A stretch of 5,149 bases of DNA from contig JAKLHH010000664.1 in the NCBI GenBank assembly GCA_022710245.1, positions 1 through 5,149 on the forward strand, written 5' to 3'. Source of the stretch: Myxococcota bacterium (GTDB lineage: Bacteria; Myxococcota; Polyangia; GCA-2747355; JAKLHH01). Below are positions 1-5,149 of this stretch, in pieces. Position numbers and translations under genes: made by a program. The notes beneath the pieces are model-generated. The model was given only the letters and a program-made list of their open reading frames with translations. It was not told the DNA's origin and did no database searches. How positions within the stretch are numbered: position 1 is the stretch's first letter; each line of letters starts with the position of its first letter.

Positions 1-389
1 GGCGACAGCGAATGAGCGATCCGTGGCAGAAGGGGTTCGTGCCGGGGCTGGATCCGAGCGCCTCTCCCCTCAAAGGGGTCAAGGCCGACAACCCCGCGGT
101 GACGGAGGACGAGCTGCTGATCGTGTTCTCCAGCGAGCTCGCCGGGGGCAGACCCGACGGCGGAGCCCGTTGCGGGGACAGCGGGACCACGGGCAGCCGG
201 GACCTATGGTATGCAGTGCGGACCGCCCGGGACCAGCCCTTCGGTACACCGCGACCACTCCCCGTCGTGAACACCGCGTGCTTCGAGAGCGAGGCCTACA
301 TCTCCCCGGACGGGTGCGAGCTCTACTTCGCGCGCGCGGAGGCGGGAGCCGACCCGCACCTCTATTCCAGTCGCTACATGGCGAGGTAG
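1..389 (+). CDS. PD40/TolB-like beta-propeller protein, C-terminal part (5' end outside window)
   Basis: The reading frame is open from the left edge (in-frame codons from base 3) to a TAG at 387-389. An ATG at 12 lies in the frame, but no Shine-Dalgarno precedes it and about 125 residues is too short for a complete propeller, so this is probably the end of a longer gene. Two repeats resembling PD40 (WD40-like) blades are visible. The first has NPAVTEDELLIVFSSELAGG followed by DLWYAVR. The second has ESEAYISPDGCELYFARA followed by LYSSRY. The pattern of Pro/Ser-Asp-Gly, then an hydrophobic-Tyr/Val-Phe strand, then DLW or LY is characteristic of these blades, which in myxobacteria are common in exported or lipoprotein-type surface proteins. 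The molecular function is unknown. It ends 7 nt before the FHA-EBP gene on the same strand, which suggests co-transcription. The fold is fairly secure; the role is not. Confidence 0.7.
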   Translation, partial: RQRMSDPWQKGFVPGLDPSASPLKGVKADNPAVTEDELLIVFSSELAGGRPDGGARCGDSGTTGSRDLWYAVRTARDQPFGTPRPLPVVNTACFESEAYISPDGCELYFARAEAGADPHLYSSRYMAR

Positions 390-396
390 ACCCGAG

Positions 397-1695
397 ATGA
401 ACCGCGACGACGATGAGCGGCCGACCGACCTGCTGCCGGAGCCGCCAGCCGCGTTCATCAGGACCCGGCAGGCGGCAAGGCTCGACTGGCACGAAGACGG
501 CGCGCCCCGGTCGTTCCTGATCCAGAGCCCCGCTCTCCTCGGTAGCTCGCCCGAGGTCGATGTGGTGCTCCGGGACGCCTCGGTCTCACGCGTGCACTGC
601 CAGCTCGAGCCGCGGCCCGACGGCATCTGGCTCGTCGACCTGGGCAGCACCAACGGCAGCTTCATCGACGCCGTGCAGGTCCAGGCGGGCCGGGTCCCCG
701 ACGGCGCGACGGTCCGCCTCGGCACCACGCGGCTGCGCTTCCGGCACGAGCGGGAGGCGCCGGTGGAGCTGTGGCCCACGGATCGGTTCGGCGACCTGAT
801 CGGACGCAGCCCGGCCATGCGGGAGCTCTTCGCGGTCCTGGCGCGGATCGCGAGGAGCGAGAGCCACGTCCTCATCCGCGGAGAGACCGGTACCGGCAAG
901 GAGGTGGTCGCGCGATCACTCCACCAGGCCTCCGCCCGCAGCGAGGAGCCCTTCGTCGTGGTCGATTGCGGGGCGATGCCGCACAACCTGATCGAGTCGG
1001 AGCTCTTCGGCCACGCGCGCGGCGCGTTCACCGGGGCGGCAGAGAGCCGGGCCGGCGCCATCGAGTCCGCCGAGGGCGGCACGGCGCTGCTCGACGAGAT
1101 CGGTGAGCTCCCCCTCGAACTCCAGCCGAGGCTGCTGCGGGTCCTGGAGACGCGGCGGATCAGACGCATCGGCGAGAACCGCGAGCGGCCCGTAAACGTG
1201 CGCTTCATGGCCGCGACGCATAGGGACCTCTTGCGCATGGCGAGCGAGGGGACCTTCAGGGAGGACCTCTACTTCCGGATCGCCGTGCTCTCGGTGAAGG
1301 TACCGCCGCTTCGCGAGCGGCCCGAGGACATCGCCGCGATGGTCGAGCACTTCCTGCCGGGAGGCATGAGCCTCCCTGGCGAGGTCCTGGCCGAGCTGAG
1401 CCGACGCCCCTGGCTCGGCAACGTACGGGAGCTGCGCAACGTGGTGGAGAGGATGCTCACCCTCGGCCCCGCCGCGCTCGACGACGGGGGGCCTCGGGGC
1501 GCGGAGGAGCCGTTGCCGCGCGTGCCGCTGGACCAGCCCTTCAAGCAGATCCGCCAGCGCTGGGTCGACCACCTCGAGCGGGTCTACCTGCAGGGGATGC
1601 TGGAGCGCCACGGCCGGAGCCTGGCCCGGATCGCCGAGGCCGCGGGGATGGACCGTTCGTACGTCCACCGGCTGATGCGCAAGCACGAGCTCTGA
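397..1695 (+). CDS. FHA-domain sigma-54-dependent transcriptional activator (enhancer-binding protein)
   Basis: A 432-residue cytoplasmic activator of RNA polymerase-sigma-54. An N-terminal FHA domain (about 41-116) has VSRVH at 63-67 and DLGSTNG at 81-87. The AAA+ core (about 132-355) has Walker A GETGTGKE at 162-169, the sigma-54-contact loop GAFTGA at 209-214, Walker B LLDEIGE at 231-237, sensor I AATHRDL at 272-278, the arginine-finger segment FREDLYFRI at 287-295, and sensor II GNVRELRN at 341-348. A Fis-type helix-turn-helix fills the C terminus (about 395-432, IAEAAGMDRSYVHRLMRKH). No receiver, PAS or GAF domain is present, so input probably comes through FHA, which in general binds phosphothreonine peptides. 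The FHA domain has GSS at 49-51 where many family members have Gly-Arg, so a usual phosphothreonine contact is missing. The ATG at 397 is 7 nt after the upstream stop. All ATPase motifs are intact, so it should be functional. Its targets are unknown; the promoter at 4300-4314 is a candidate. Confidence 0.95.
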   Translation: MNRDDDERPTDLLPEPPAAFIRTRQAARLDWHEDGAPRSFLIQSPALLGSSPEVDVVLRDASVSRVHCQLEPRPDGIWLVDLGSTNGSFIDAVQVQAGRVPDGATVRLGTTRLRFRHEREAPVELWPTDRFGDLIGRSPAMRELFAVLARIARSESHVLIRGETGTGKEVVARSLHQASARSEEPFVVVDCGAMPHNLIESELFGHARGAFTGAAESRAGAIESAEGGTALLDEIGELPLELQPRLLRVLETRRIRRIGENRERPVNVRFMAATHRDLLRMASEGTFREDLYFRIAVLSVKVPPLRERPEDIAAMVEHFLPGGMSLPGEVLAELSRRPWLGNVRELRNVVERMLTLGPAALDDGGPRGAEEPLPRVPLDQPFKQIRQRWVDHLERVYLQGMLERHGRSLARIAEAAGMDRSYVHRLMRKHEL

Positions 1696-1715
1696 TGCGC
1701 TCCGGGTCAGCCGCC
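1696..1715. other. Convergent intergenic gap
   Basis: Only 20 bp separate the stop of the activator gene (TGA 1693-1695, + strand) from the stop of the kinase gene (TGA, - strand, 1716-1718). I see no strong stem followed by a T-run on either strand here or just inside the flanking genes. Either termination is Rho-dependent or the two transcripts overlap at their 3' ends. Confidence 0.6.
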
Positions 1716-3089
1716 TCAGATATGGTCGGGCTGGAAGGTCTTCCCCCTCGGTGAAGTCGAGGAGGGCCGCGGGCGAGGTCCCGTGCGTCGCAGCTTCGGG
1801 CGGGGCGACGCCAGATCGGCCACGGTCGCGCTGCTTCCCGGGCGCGCGTCTGGCGCCGCCGCCGGACCAACGACTCCCGCGTCCTCGCTGCGACGGGGCG
1901 CTGTGCGCGCGCTGTCGGGAGGGCTCCCGGTCGAGCGCGTCGCGTCCCCGGACGGCCAGACGGCCGCGAGCACCACGAGCAGCGCCGCGGCAGATAGGAC
2001 GCTCGCCAGCGCGAGCAAGCGCCGCTGAGAAGAGGGCTCCGGTCTGGCACTCCTGGTGGAGCGCTGCCGCGCCTCGGAGGCGAGCTGCCGCGGCGTGGCC
2101 GCCAGCATCGGGAGTTTGGGTAGCGAGGCCAGCGTACCCCGAACGCGCTGCAGGTCGTCGGCCAGCAACTGCTGGACGTAGTGGCCGACCTCGCGGTGCG
2201 TGGCCACTGGCAGACTGGTCCGCTCGAGCGCGTCCGCCACCTCCAGCGCAGTGGCGGCGCGGCGGGCCGGGTTGCGCTGCAGCGCGAGCTGGACCGGGTC
2301 GTCGAGCGAGCGCGGCAGGCCGGGCAGGACCAGGGACGGAGCGGGGATCGGCGCGTGGGTCACGGCGTGCGCCGTCTCGGCGAGGGACTCTCCAAAGAAG
2401 AGCGTGCGACCAGTCAGGGTCTCCCAGAGCACCACGCCGAGCGAGAACAGATCGGAGCGCCTGTCCACCGCGGCGCCCTCCAGCTGCTCCGGGCTCATGT
2501 AGGCCACCTTGCCCTTGACGGAGGCGCCGGTGGTCTCGTGCAGACGTGCCTCGGCACGCGCGACCCCGAAGTCGGTGACCCGCGCGAGCCCGTCCACTCC
2601 CACCAGCACGTTCTGCGGGGACAGATCGCGATGAACGAGGTGGAGCGGGGTGCCATCGACGGCGCAGACCTCGTGGGCGGCATGAAGACCGCTCAGCACG
2701 TCGAGGGCGATCCGCAGCGCGACCTTGAGCGGCAGGCGCTTGTCGGGTGCCCCCTTGGCCGCCTGGCAGAGCCGGCTCAGCGCGCCGCCCTCCACATACT
2801 CCATGGCCAGGAACAGCTCCTCACCCTCGGTCCCCAGATCCACTGTGGCGACCACGTTGGGGTGACGGATCAGCGCTGCCATGCGGGCCTCATCCAGGAA
2901 CATCGCCACGAACGCCTGGTCGTGCAGGAGGTGCGGGTGGCAGAGCTTGACCGCGAACAGCCGCTCGAAACCGGCGGCGCCGCTCGCACGGGCGAGGTGG
3001 ACGCTGGCCATACCGCCCGACGCGATGGGCAGGAGGATCTCATAGCGCCCGACGAGTCGACGGGAATCCACCTGCGAGCGGCCGGCCAT
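1716..3089 (-). CDS. Membrane-anchored Ser/Thr protein kinase (Hanks type)
   Basis: A 457-residue kinase expected to phosphorylate Ser/Thr residues on unknown partners at the inner membrane. The catalytic domain spans about 16-290. It shows a glycine-rich loop ASGGMASV at 23-30, the ATP-anchoring Lys48 (FAVKLC), a probable alpha-C Glu67 (LDEARM), the catalytic loop HRDLSPQN at 153-160 with base Asp155, the metal-binding DFG at 173-175, and the P+1/APE-equivalent SPE at 199-201 followed by SDLFSLGVVLWE. A hydrophobic helix at about 358-378 follows a basic juxtamembrane stretch. An 80-residue Pro/Ser/Arg-rich tail would lie outside the membrane, with no recognisable sensor domain (no PASTA, TPR or NHL). 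The ATG at 3089 was chosen because homology to kinases begins soon after it (VGRYEILLPIASGGMA). The frame stays open far upstream, but that sequence looks like a shadow of the gene on the other strand. No clear Shine-Dalgarno precedes the start. Confidence 0.93.
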   Translation of the reverse strand: MAGRSQVDSRRLVGRYEILLPIASGGMASVHLARASGAAGFERLFAVKLCHPHLLHDQAFVAMFLDEARMAALIRHPNVVATVDLGTEGEELFLAMEYVEGGALSRLCQAAKGAPDKRLPLKVALRIALDVLSGLHAAHEVCAVDGTPLHLVHRDLSPQNVLVGVDGLARVTDFGVARAEARLHETTGASVKGKVAYMSPEQLEGAAVDRRSDLFSLGVVLWETLTGRTLFFGESLAETAHAVTHAPIPAPSLVLPGLPRSLDDPVQLALQRNPARRAATALEVADALERTSLPVATHREVGHYVQQLLADDLQRVRGTLASLPKLPMLAATPRQLASEARQRSTRSARPEPSSQRRLLALASVLSAAALLVVLAAVWPSGDATRSTGSPPDSARTAPRRSEDAGVVGPAAAPDARPGSSATVADLASPRPKLRRTGPRPRPSSTSPRGKTFQPDHI

Positions 3090-3096
3090 CACTGGG

Positions 3097-3105
3097 ATGA
3101 TACCA
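3097..3105 (-). promoter_or_regulatory. Candidate extended -10 promoter element of the kinase gene
   Basis: On the minus strand, TGGTATCAT matches an extended -10 (TGN plus 5/6 of TATAAT). The hexamer ends 7 nt before the ATG at 3089, which would put the transcript start at or next to the start codon and give a leaderless or nearly leaderless mRNA. This agrees with the lack of a Shine-Dalgarno. No good -35 is present at 16-18 bp spacing, so the call is tentative. Confidence 0.3.
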
Positions 3106-3200
3106 TCGGTTCGGACACAGGCGCATCGTCGGTGCCCCCCGCGATGCCCCGGTCGCGCGGAGGATACCCGACGCCGCGACTTCGTGCTAGCGTGGACATC

Positions 3201-4154
3201 GTGTTCCAGCTCCGCAGGATGATCGTGGTCGCGCTGGTCCTCGTCAGCGCCGCGCCGCCGGCCGCTGCCGAAGCGACCGAGACCGCCGAGGCGCTCGCCC
3301 AGACCCGCTTCGAGGCCGGGCGGACGATGTTCGACGCGGGTGACTTCGGGGGCGCGCTCCTCGGCTTCCGCAGCTCGTTCGAGCTCGTGCAGTCGCCGAA
3401 CACCGCGCTCTACATCGCCCGCTCTCTGCGAGGCCTGAGGCGCTTCGCCGAGGCCGCGGCTCAGTACGAGGAGGTGACCCGCCTGAGTCGCGAGCACCCG
3501 CAGCGCGACCGCTACGCCGAGGCGGCCAGGGCGGCGCGCGAGGAAGGCGAAGCGCTGGAGCCGCGAGTCGCGCGGCTCACGGTGACCCTGCGCGGCGCGC
3601 CTCCGGGCACGCGGGTCCTCCTCGACGGGCGGGAGCTCCGCGCGGCGCCGCGGCGGCTGCCGATCGAGGTCCGGCGCGCCGAGCTGGTGGTGAGGATGCC
3701 CGGTTTGGCGCCGCTCCGGCGCTCCCTTGACCTCGTCGCTGGCAAGCACCTCGAGCTGGAGCTCGTGATCGGTCCGCCGGCGCCAGCCGCGAGTCGCCCG
3801 CTCGCGCCGGCCAGCCTCACGGGGGGCCACCTCCGCCGTCGGCTCCAGATCGGTGGGTGGACCACCGCGGGGACCGGGACCGCGACCCTCATCGCCGCGC
3901 TGGTCCTCTGGCGGGTCGCTGCCGCGCGCTTCGACACGCTGCAGGCCCGCTGCCCCGGGCTCTGTCCCGAGGAGCTGCGCGGCACCCAAGACGAGGGGCG
4001 CCGGCTGGAGCTGGCGGCGAACGTGGCTCTGGGCGCAGGGCTCGCGCTGGTGATCGGCGGTGGGGCGCTGCTCCTGGGCTCGCGCTTCGCCAGCAAGGCA
4101 CGCGTGAGCCCGACCACTGCCGGGTTTGGAGTGCTCCTGACCTGGCCGCTCTGA
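3201..4154 (+). CDS. Exported TPR/PEGA-domain protein with two C-terminal transmembrane helices
   Basis: About 317 residues from GTG 3201, or 311 from ATG 3219. GTG 3201 is preferred because it supplies a basic n-region (FQLRR) ahead of the hydrophobic signal segment MIVVALVLVSAAPPAAA, with likely cleavage after about residue 23. AGG abuts ATG 3219 directly, too close to act as its ribosome-binding site; GTG 3201 has only a weak GGA. Residues 30-95 form helical TPR-like repeats (FEAGRTMFDAGDFGGALLGF, then a block ending FAEAAAQYEEV). Residues 124-190 resemble a PEGA beta-domain (GAPPGTRVLLDGREL followed by paired strands). Two hydrophobic helices lie at about 219-238 and 271-292, and the loop between them holds a Cys pair (C251, C255; CPGLC). 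This architecture is frequent in Polyangia, often near Ser/Thr kinases, and is of unknown function; a scaffold or envelope role is a guess. It is divergent from the kinase gene, with 111 bp between starts. Confidence 0.85.
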   Translation: MFQLRRMIVVALVLVSAAPPAAAEATETAEALAQTRFEAGRTMFDAGDFGGALLGFRSSFELVQSPNTALYIARSLRGLRRFAEAAAQYEEVTRLSREHPQRDRYAEAARAAREEGEALEPRVARLTVTLRGAPPGTRVLLDGRELRAAPRRLPIEVRRAELVVRMPGLAPLRRSLDLVAGKHLELELVIGPPAPAASRPLAPASLTGGHLRRRLQIGGWTTAGTGTATLIAALVLWRVAAARFDTLQARCPGLCPEELRGTQDEGRRLELAANVALGAGLALVIGGGALLLGSRFASKARVSPTTAGFGVLLTWPL

Positions 4155-4198
4155 GCTACCTCGTCCCCTCGCCCCACTAGCCACTCGCTCCCGGACCC

Positions 4199-4237
4199 GG
4201 TCGACGCACCGCGACCGTGAGTCGACCAGAGTCGACC
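4199..4237 (+). promoter_or_regulatory. Helically phased CGAC array, candidate upstream activator sequence
   Basis: CGAC occurs at 4202, 4212, 4223 and 4233, spaced 10, 11 and 10 bp, which places every copy on the same face of the helix. Two copies lie in the longer direct repeat AGTCGACC (4220-4227 and 4230-4237). GGTCGAC (4199-4205) and GTCGACC (4221-4227) also form a 7-bp inverted repeat with a 15-bp centre. The array sits about 90-125 bp upstream of the transcript start predicted from the sigma-54 promoter, the usual place for an enhancer-binding protein. Binding is inferred, not shown. Confidence 0.45.
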
Positions 4238-4288
4238 TTCAGCGGCCGGCCAGCGCGCCTTATCCGTGCAGGTCACCCCTTCGGCCTC

Positions 4289-4306
4289 CCGTGCTCTGAG
4301 GCACGG
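4289..4306 (+). repeat. Inverted repeat overlapping the -24 promoter element
   Basis: CCGTGC (4289-4294) and GCACGG (4301-4306) form a perfect 6-bp dyad with a 6-base centre. The right arm overlaps the GGCACG box of the sigma-54 promoter. It could be an operator, or a hairpin at the end of the upstream transcript (no T-run follows), or chance given the high GC. Confidence 0.35.
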
Positions 4307-4314
4307 CACTTGCT
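4300..4314 (+). promoter_or_regulatory. Sigma-54 (-24/-12) promoter of the lipoprotein gene
   Basis: GGCACG at 4300-4305 and TTGCT at 4310-4314 match the sigma-54 consensus TGGCACG-N4-TTGCW at all but the leading T. The invariant GG (4300-4301) and GC (4312-4313) are separated by exactly 10 bp. The predicted transcript start is near 4325, which leaves a leader of about 20 nt containing the ribosome-binding site of the gene at 4345. The site lies outside coding sequence, in the correct orientation and at the correct distance. Confidence 0.75.
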
Positions 4315-4332
4315 TCAATCCCTGAGCGCCAC

Positions 4333-4340
4333 AAGGAGGA
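4333..4340 (+). promoter_or_regulatory. Strong Shine-Dalgarno of the lipoprotein gene
   Basis: AAGGAGG at 4333-4339 is fully complementary to the 16S anti-Shine-Dalgarno and ends 5 nt before ATG 4345. It fixes the start of the downstream gene and is much stronger than anything preceding the other starts in the window, which suggests high translation when the promoter is on. Confidence 0.85.
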
Positions 4341-4344
4341 TCGT

Positions 4345-5149
4345 ATGAAGAAGAGAGGGATCGTCAGCCTGCTGCACCCACCAGTGGTGACCTCCTTCAT
4401 CGGTCTCTTGACGCTGCTCGCCGCCTGCGCGGAGGGCCCATCCAGGTCGCAGCGACAGCAGGATGCGGACGTCGATGCTCAACAGGCGGAGGACGCCGGA
4501 GCGGACGTCGATGCTCGACGGGCGGAGGACGCCGAAGCGGACCTTCGCGCCTCAGATGGCAAGCCCTCGAAGGACGGCAAGCCCTCGAAGGACAGCAAGC
4601 CCTCGAAGGACAGCAAGCTCTCGACGGACAGCAAGCCCTCGAAGGACGCCGCCTCCTTTTTGGACGGCAAGCCCAGCGCGGGCACCTGCCTGGCCCCTCC
4701 GGTGCTGAAGAGCCCGCTGGTCTTCAACGACAAGTGCCCCGGCGATCCGGGCGGTCCAGGCAAGATCGCGGCCGGCGGCAAGGACATCCTCATCAAGCTG
4801 CCCACCGCCAGGATCTGTAACGTCAACTCCAGCATCGCGATCTCCGGTGCCGGCAACGTCCATATCATCGGCGGACACCTGGTGCACACCATGGCCGACG
4901 GCAAGAACGGCGTGAACAAGATGATCAACCTGACCAGCACCGCCGGCACGAGCTTCATCGAGGGGATCCACATCGACGTCAACCTCAAGCACTCGGACGC
5001 CATCGCCACCAACTACAACACCGGCAAGGTGATCGTGCAGAACAGCCTGATCCGCGGTATGGGCGGCGCCGACAGCAGCTCTCACGGTGACGCGATCCAC
5101 CCCCAGGGGGCTGGGCCGCTCAAGGACATCATCTTCCAGAACGTCAGCG
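4345..5149 (+). CDS. Repeat-linker lipoprotein with probable beta-helix (pectate-lyase-like) domain, 3' end outside window
   Basis: The frame is open from ATG 4345 to the right edge (268 residues, no stop). Residues 1-27 are a lipoprotein signal (MKKRG, a hydrophobic core, lipobox LAAC) with lipidated Cys28; the following Ala29 fits outer-membrane sorting. A low-complexity linker follows: an acidic part (about 40-71, two ADVDA..AEDA units) and then a lysine-rich part (about 72-110, KPSKD units). The domain proper starts near 115. From about 145 it shows short hydrophobic strands with Gly/Asn turns (DILIKLPT, VHIIGGHLV, TSFIEGIHIDV, KVIVQNSLIRGMG, DIIFQNV), the rhythm of a right-handed parallel beta-helix. 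The segment SHGDAIHPQG (246-255) recalls conserved polar turns of polysaccharide-lyase-like helices, but a catalytic set cannot be assigned. It is probably a surface carbohydrate-binding or carbohydrate-cleaving protein. Expression is probably sigma-54-dependent from the promoter at 4300-4314. Confidence 0.85.
   Translation, partial: MKKRGIVSLLHPPVVTSFIGLLTLLAACAEGPSRSQRQQDADVDAQQAEDAGADVDARRAEDAEADLRASDGKPSKDGKPSKDSKPSKDSKLSTDSKPSKDAASFLDGKPSAGTCLAPPVLKSPLVFNDKCPGDPGGPGKIAAGGKDILIKLPTARICNVNSSIAISGAGNVHIIGGHLVHTMADGKNGVNKMINLTSTAGTSFIEGIHIDVNLKHSDAIATNYNTGKVIVQNSLIRGMGGADSSSHGDAIHPQGAGPLKDIIFQNVS
4465..4542 (+). repeat. 36-bp direct tandem repeat (2 copies plus a 6-bp start of a third)
   Basis: Units at 4465-4500 and 4501-4536 differ at 3 of 36 positions; GCGGAC at 4537-4542 begins a third. 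Each unit encodes 12 residues (ADVDAQQAEDAG, then ADVDARRAEDAE), forming the acidic part of the lipoprotein linker. The length is a multiple of three, so copy-number change would keep the frame. Confidence 0.9.
4558..4647 (+). repeat. 18-bp direct tandem repeat, 5 copies, plus degenerate copies to 4680
   Basis: The unit GGCAAGCCCTCGAAGGAC (encoding GKPSKD) begins at 4558, 4576, 4594, 4612 and 4630. Units 1 and 2 are identical, 3 and 5 differ only in the first base (GGC to AGC), and 4 has two further changes. A degenerate sixth unit (4648-4665, AASFLD) and a partial seventh (4666-4680, GKPSA) follow. Conservation at the codon level points to recent expansion at the DNA level. It encodes the Lys/Pro/Ser/Asp linker of the lipoprotein. 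Confidence 0.92.

Noticed and set aside
159..173. Second sigma-54-like site (GG...TTGC) upstream of the activator gene
   Set aside because: The GG-to-GC spacing is 11 rather than 10 bp, the flanking bases do not match, and it lies inside a coding region.
204..1238. Minus-strand open frame of 344 codons
   Set aside because: It is antisense to the FHA and AAA+ domains; its composition is Arg/Ser-rich with no domain, a typical GC shadow.
1708..1733. CAGCC/GGCTG inverted repeat as a terminator between the convergent genes
   Set aside because: A 5-bp stem with a 16-base loop and no T-run is too weak and falls partly inside the kinase coding sequence.
2181..3200. Plus-strand upstream extension of the TPR/PEGA reading frame
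   Set aside because: It is antisense to the kinase catalytic domain, lacks recognisable motifs, and would bury a good signal peptide in the middle of the protein.
3090..4184. Long minus-strand upstream extension of the kinase reading frame
   Set aside because: The frame is open only because high-GC DNA rarely contains stops. The sequence is Arg/Gly/Pro-rich without motifs and lies opposite the convincing TPR/PEGA gene; kinase similarity starts just after 3089.
4244..4251. GGCCGGCC palindrome
   Set aside because: Expected by chance in DNA this GC-rich; nothing links it to a protein or to the nearby array.
4558..4680. Short regular repeats as a CRISPR array
   Set aside because: The units are contiguous with no spacers, are only 18 bp, and are in frame within a coding sequence.
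4552..5100. Minus-strand open frame with LAVLRG repeats
   Set aside because: The repeats are the reverse translation of the 18-bp array in the lipoprotein gene; the plus frame has a lipobox, a strong Shine-Dalgarno and a promoter.

Overview
The window is very GC-rich throughout. It combines a Ser/Thr kinase with the HRDLSPQN-type catalytic loop, an FHA-domain sigma-54 activator, a TPR/PEGA membrane protein and an Asp-rich lipoprotein. That mix is typical of Myxococcota, most likely a Polyangia-type myxobacterium; this assignment is inferred from gene style, not from a marker gene.

Layout, left to right. (1) 1-389 (+): the 3' end of a PD40/TolB-like beta-propeller gene, cut by the window edge. 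(2) 397-1695 (+): a complete FHA - AAA+ - Fis-type HTH enhancer-binding protein (EBP), 7 nt downstream of the first gene and probably co-transcribed with it. (3) 1716-3089 (-): a membrane-anchored Ser/Thr protein kinase, convergent with the EBP across a 20-bp gap. (4) 3090-3200: a short divergent intergenic region. (5) 3201-4154 (+): a secreted or membrane TPR + PEGA protein with two C-terminal transmembrane helices. (6) 4155-4344: a compact regulatory region with a helically phased CGAC array, an inverted repeat, a near-consensus sigma-54 promoter (GG-N10-GC) and a strong Shine-Dalgarno. (7) 4345-5149 (+, runs off the end): a lipoprotein with two consecutive in-frame tandem-repeat linkers (36-bp, then 18-bp units) ahead of a probable right-handed beta-helix domain.

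None of the proteins is a new family by eye. The most interesting signal is regulatory. The lipoprotein gene appears to have a textbook -24/-12 promoter with a candidate upstream activator array about 90-125 bp upstream of the predicted transcript start, and an EBP gene lies in the same window. A plausible but unproven model is that the kinase and/or the FHA-EBP control expression of the surface lipoprotein. Myxobacterial genomes carry many kinases and EBPs, so adjacency alone does not show partnership.
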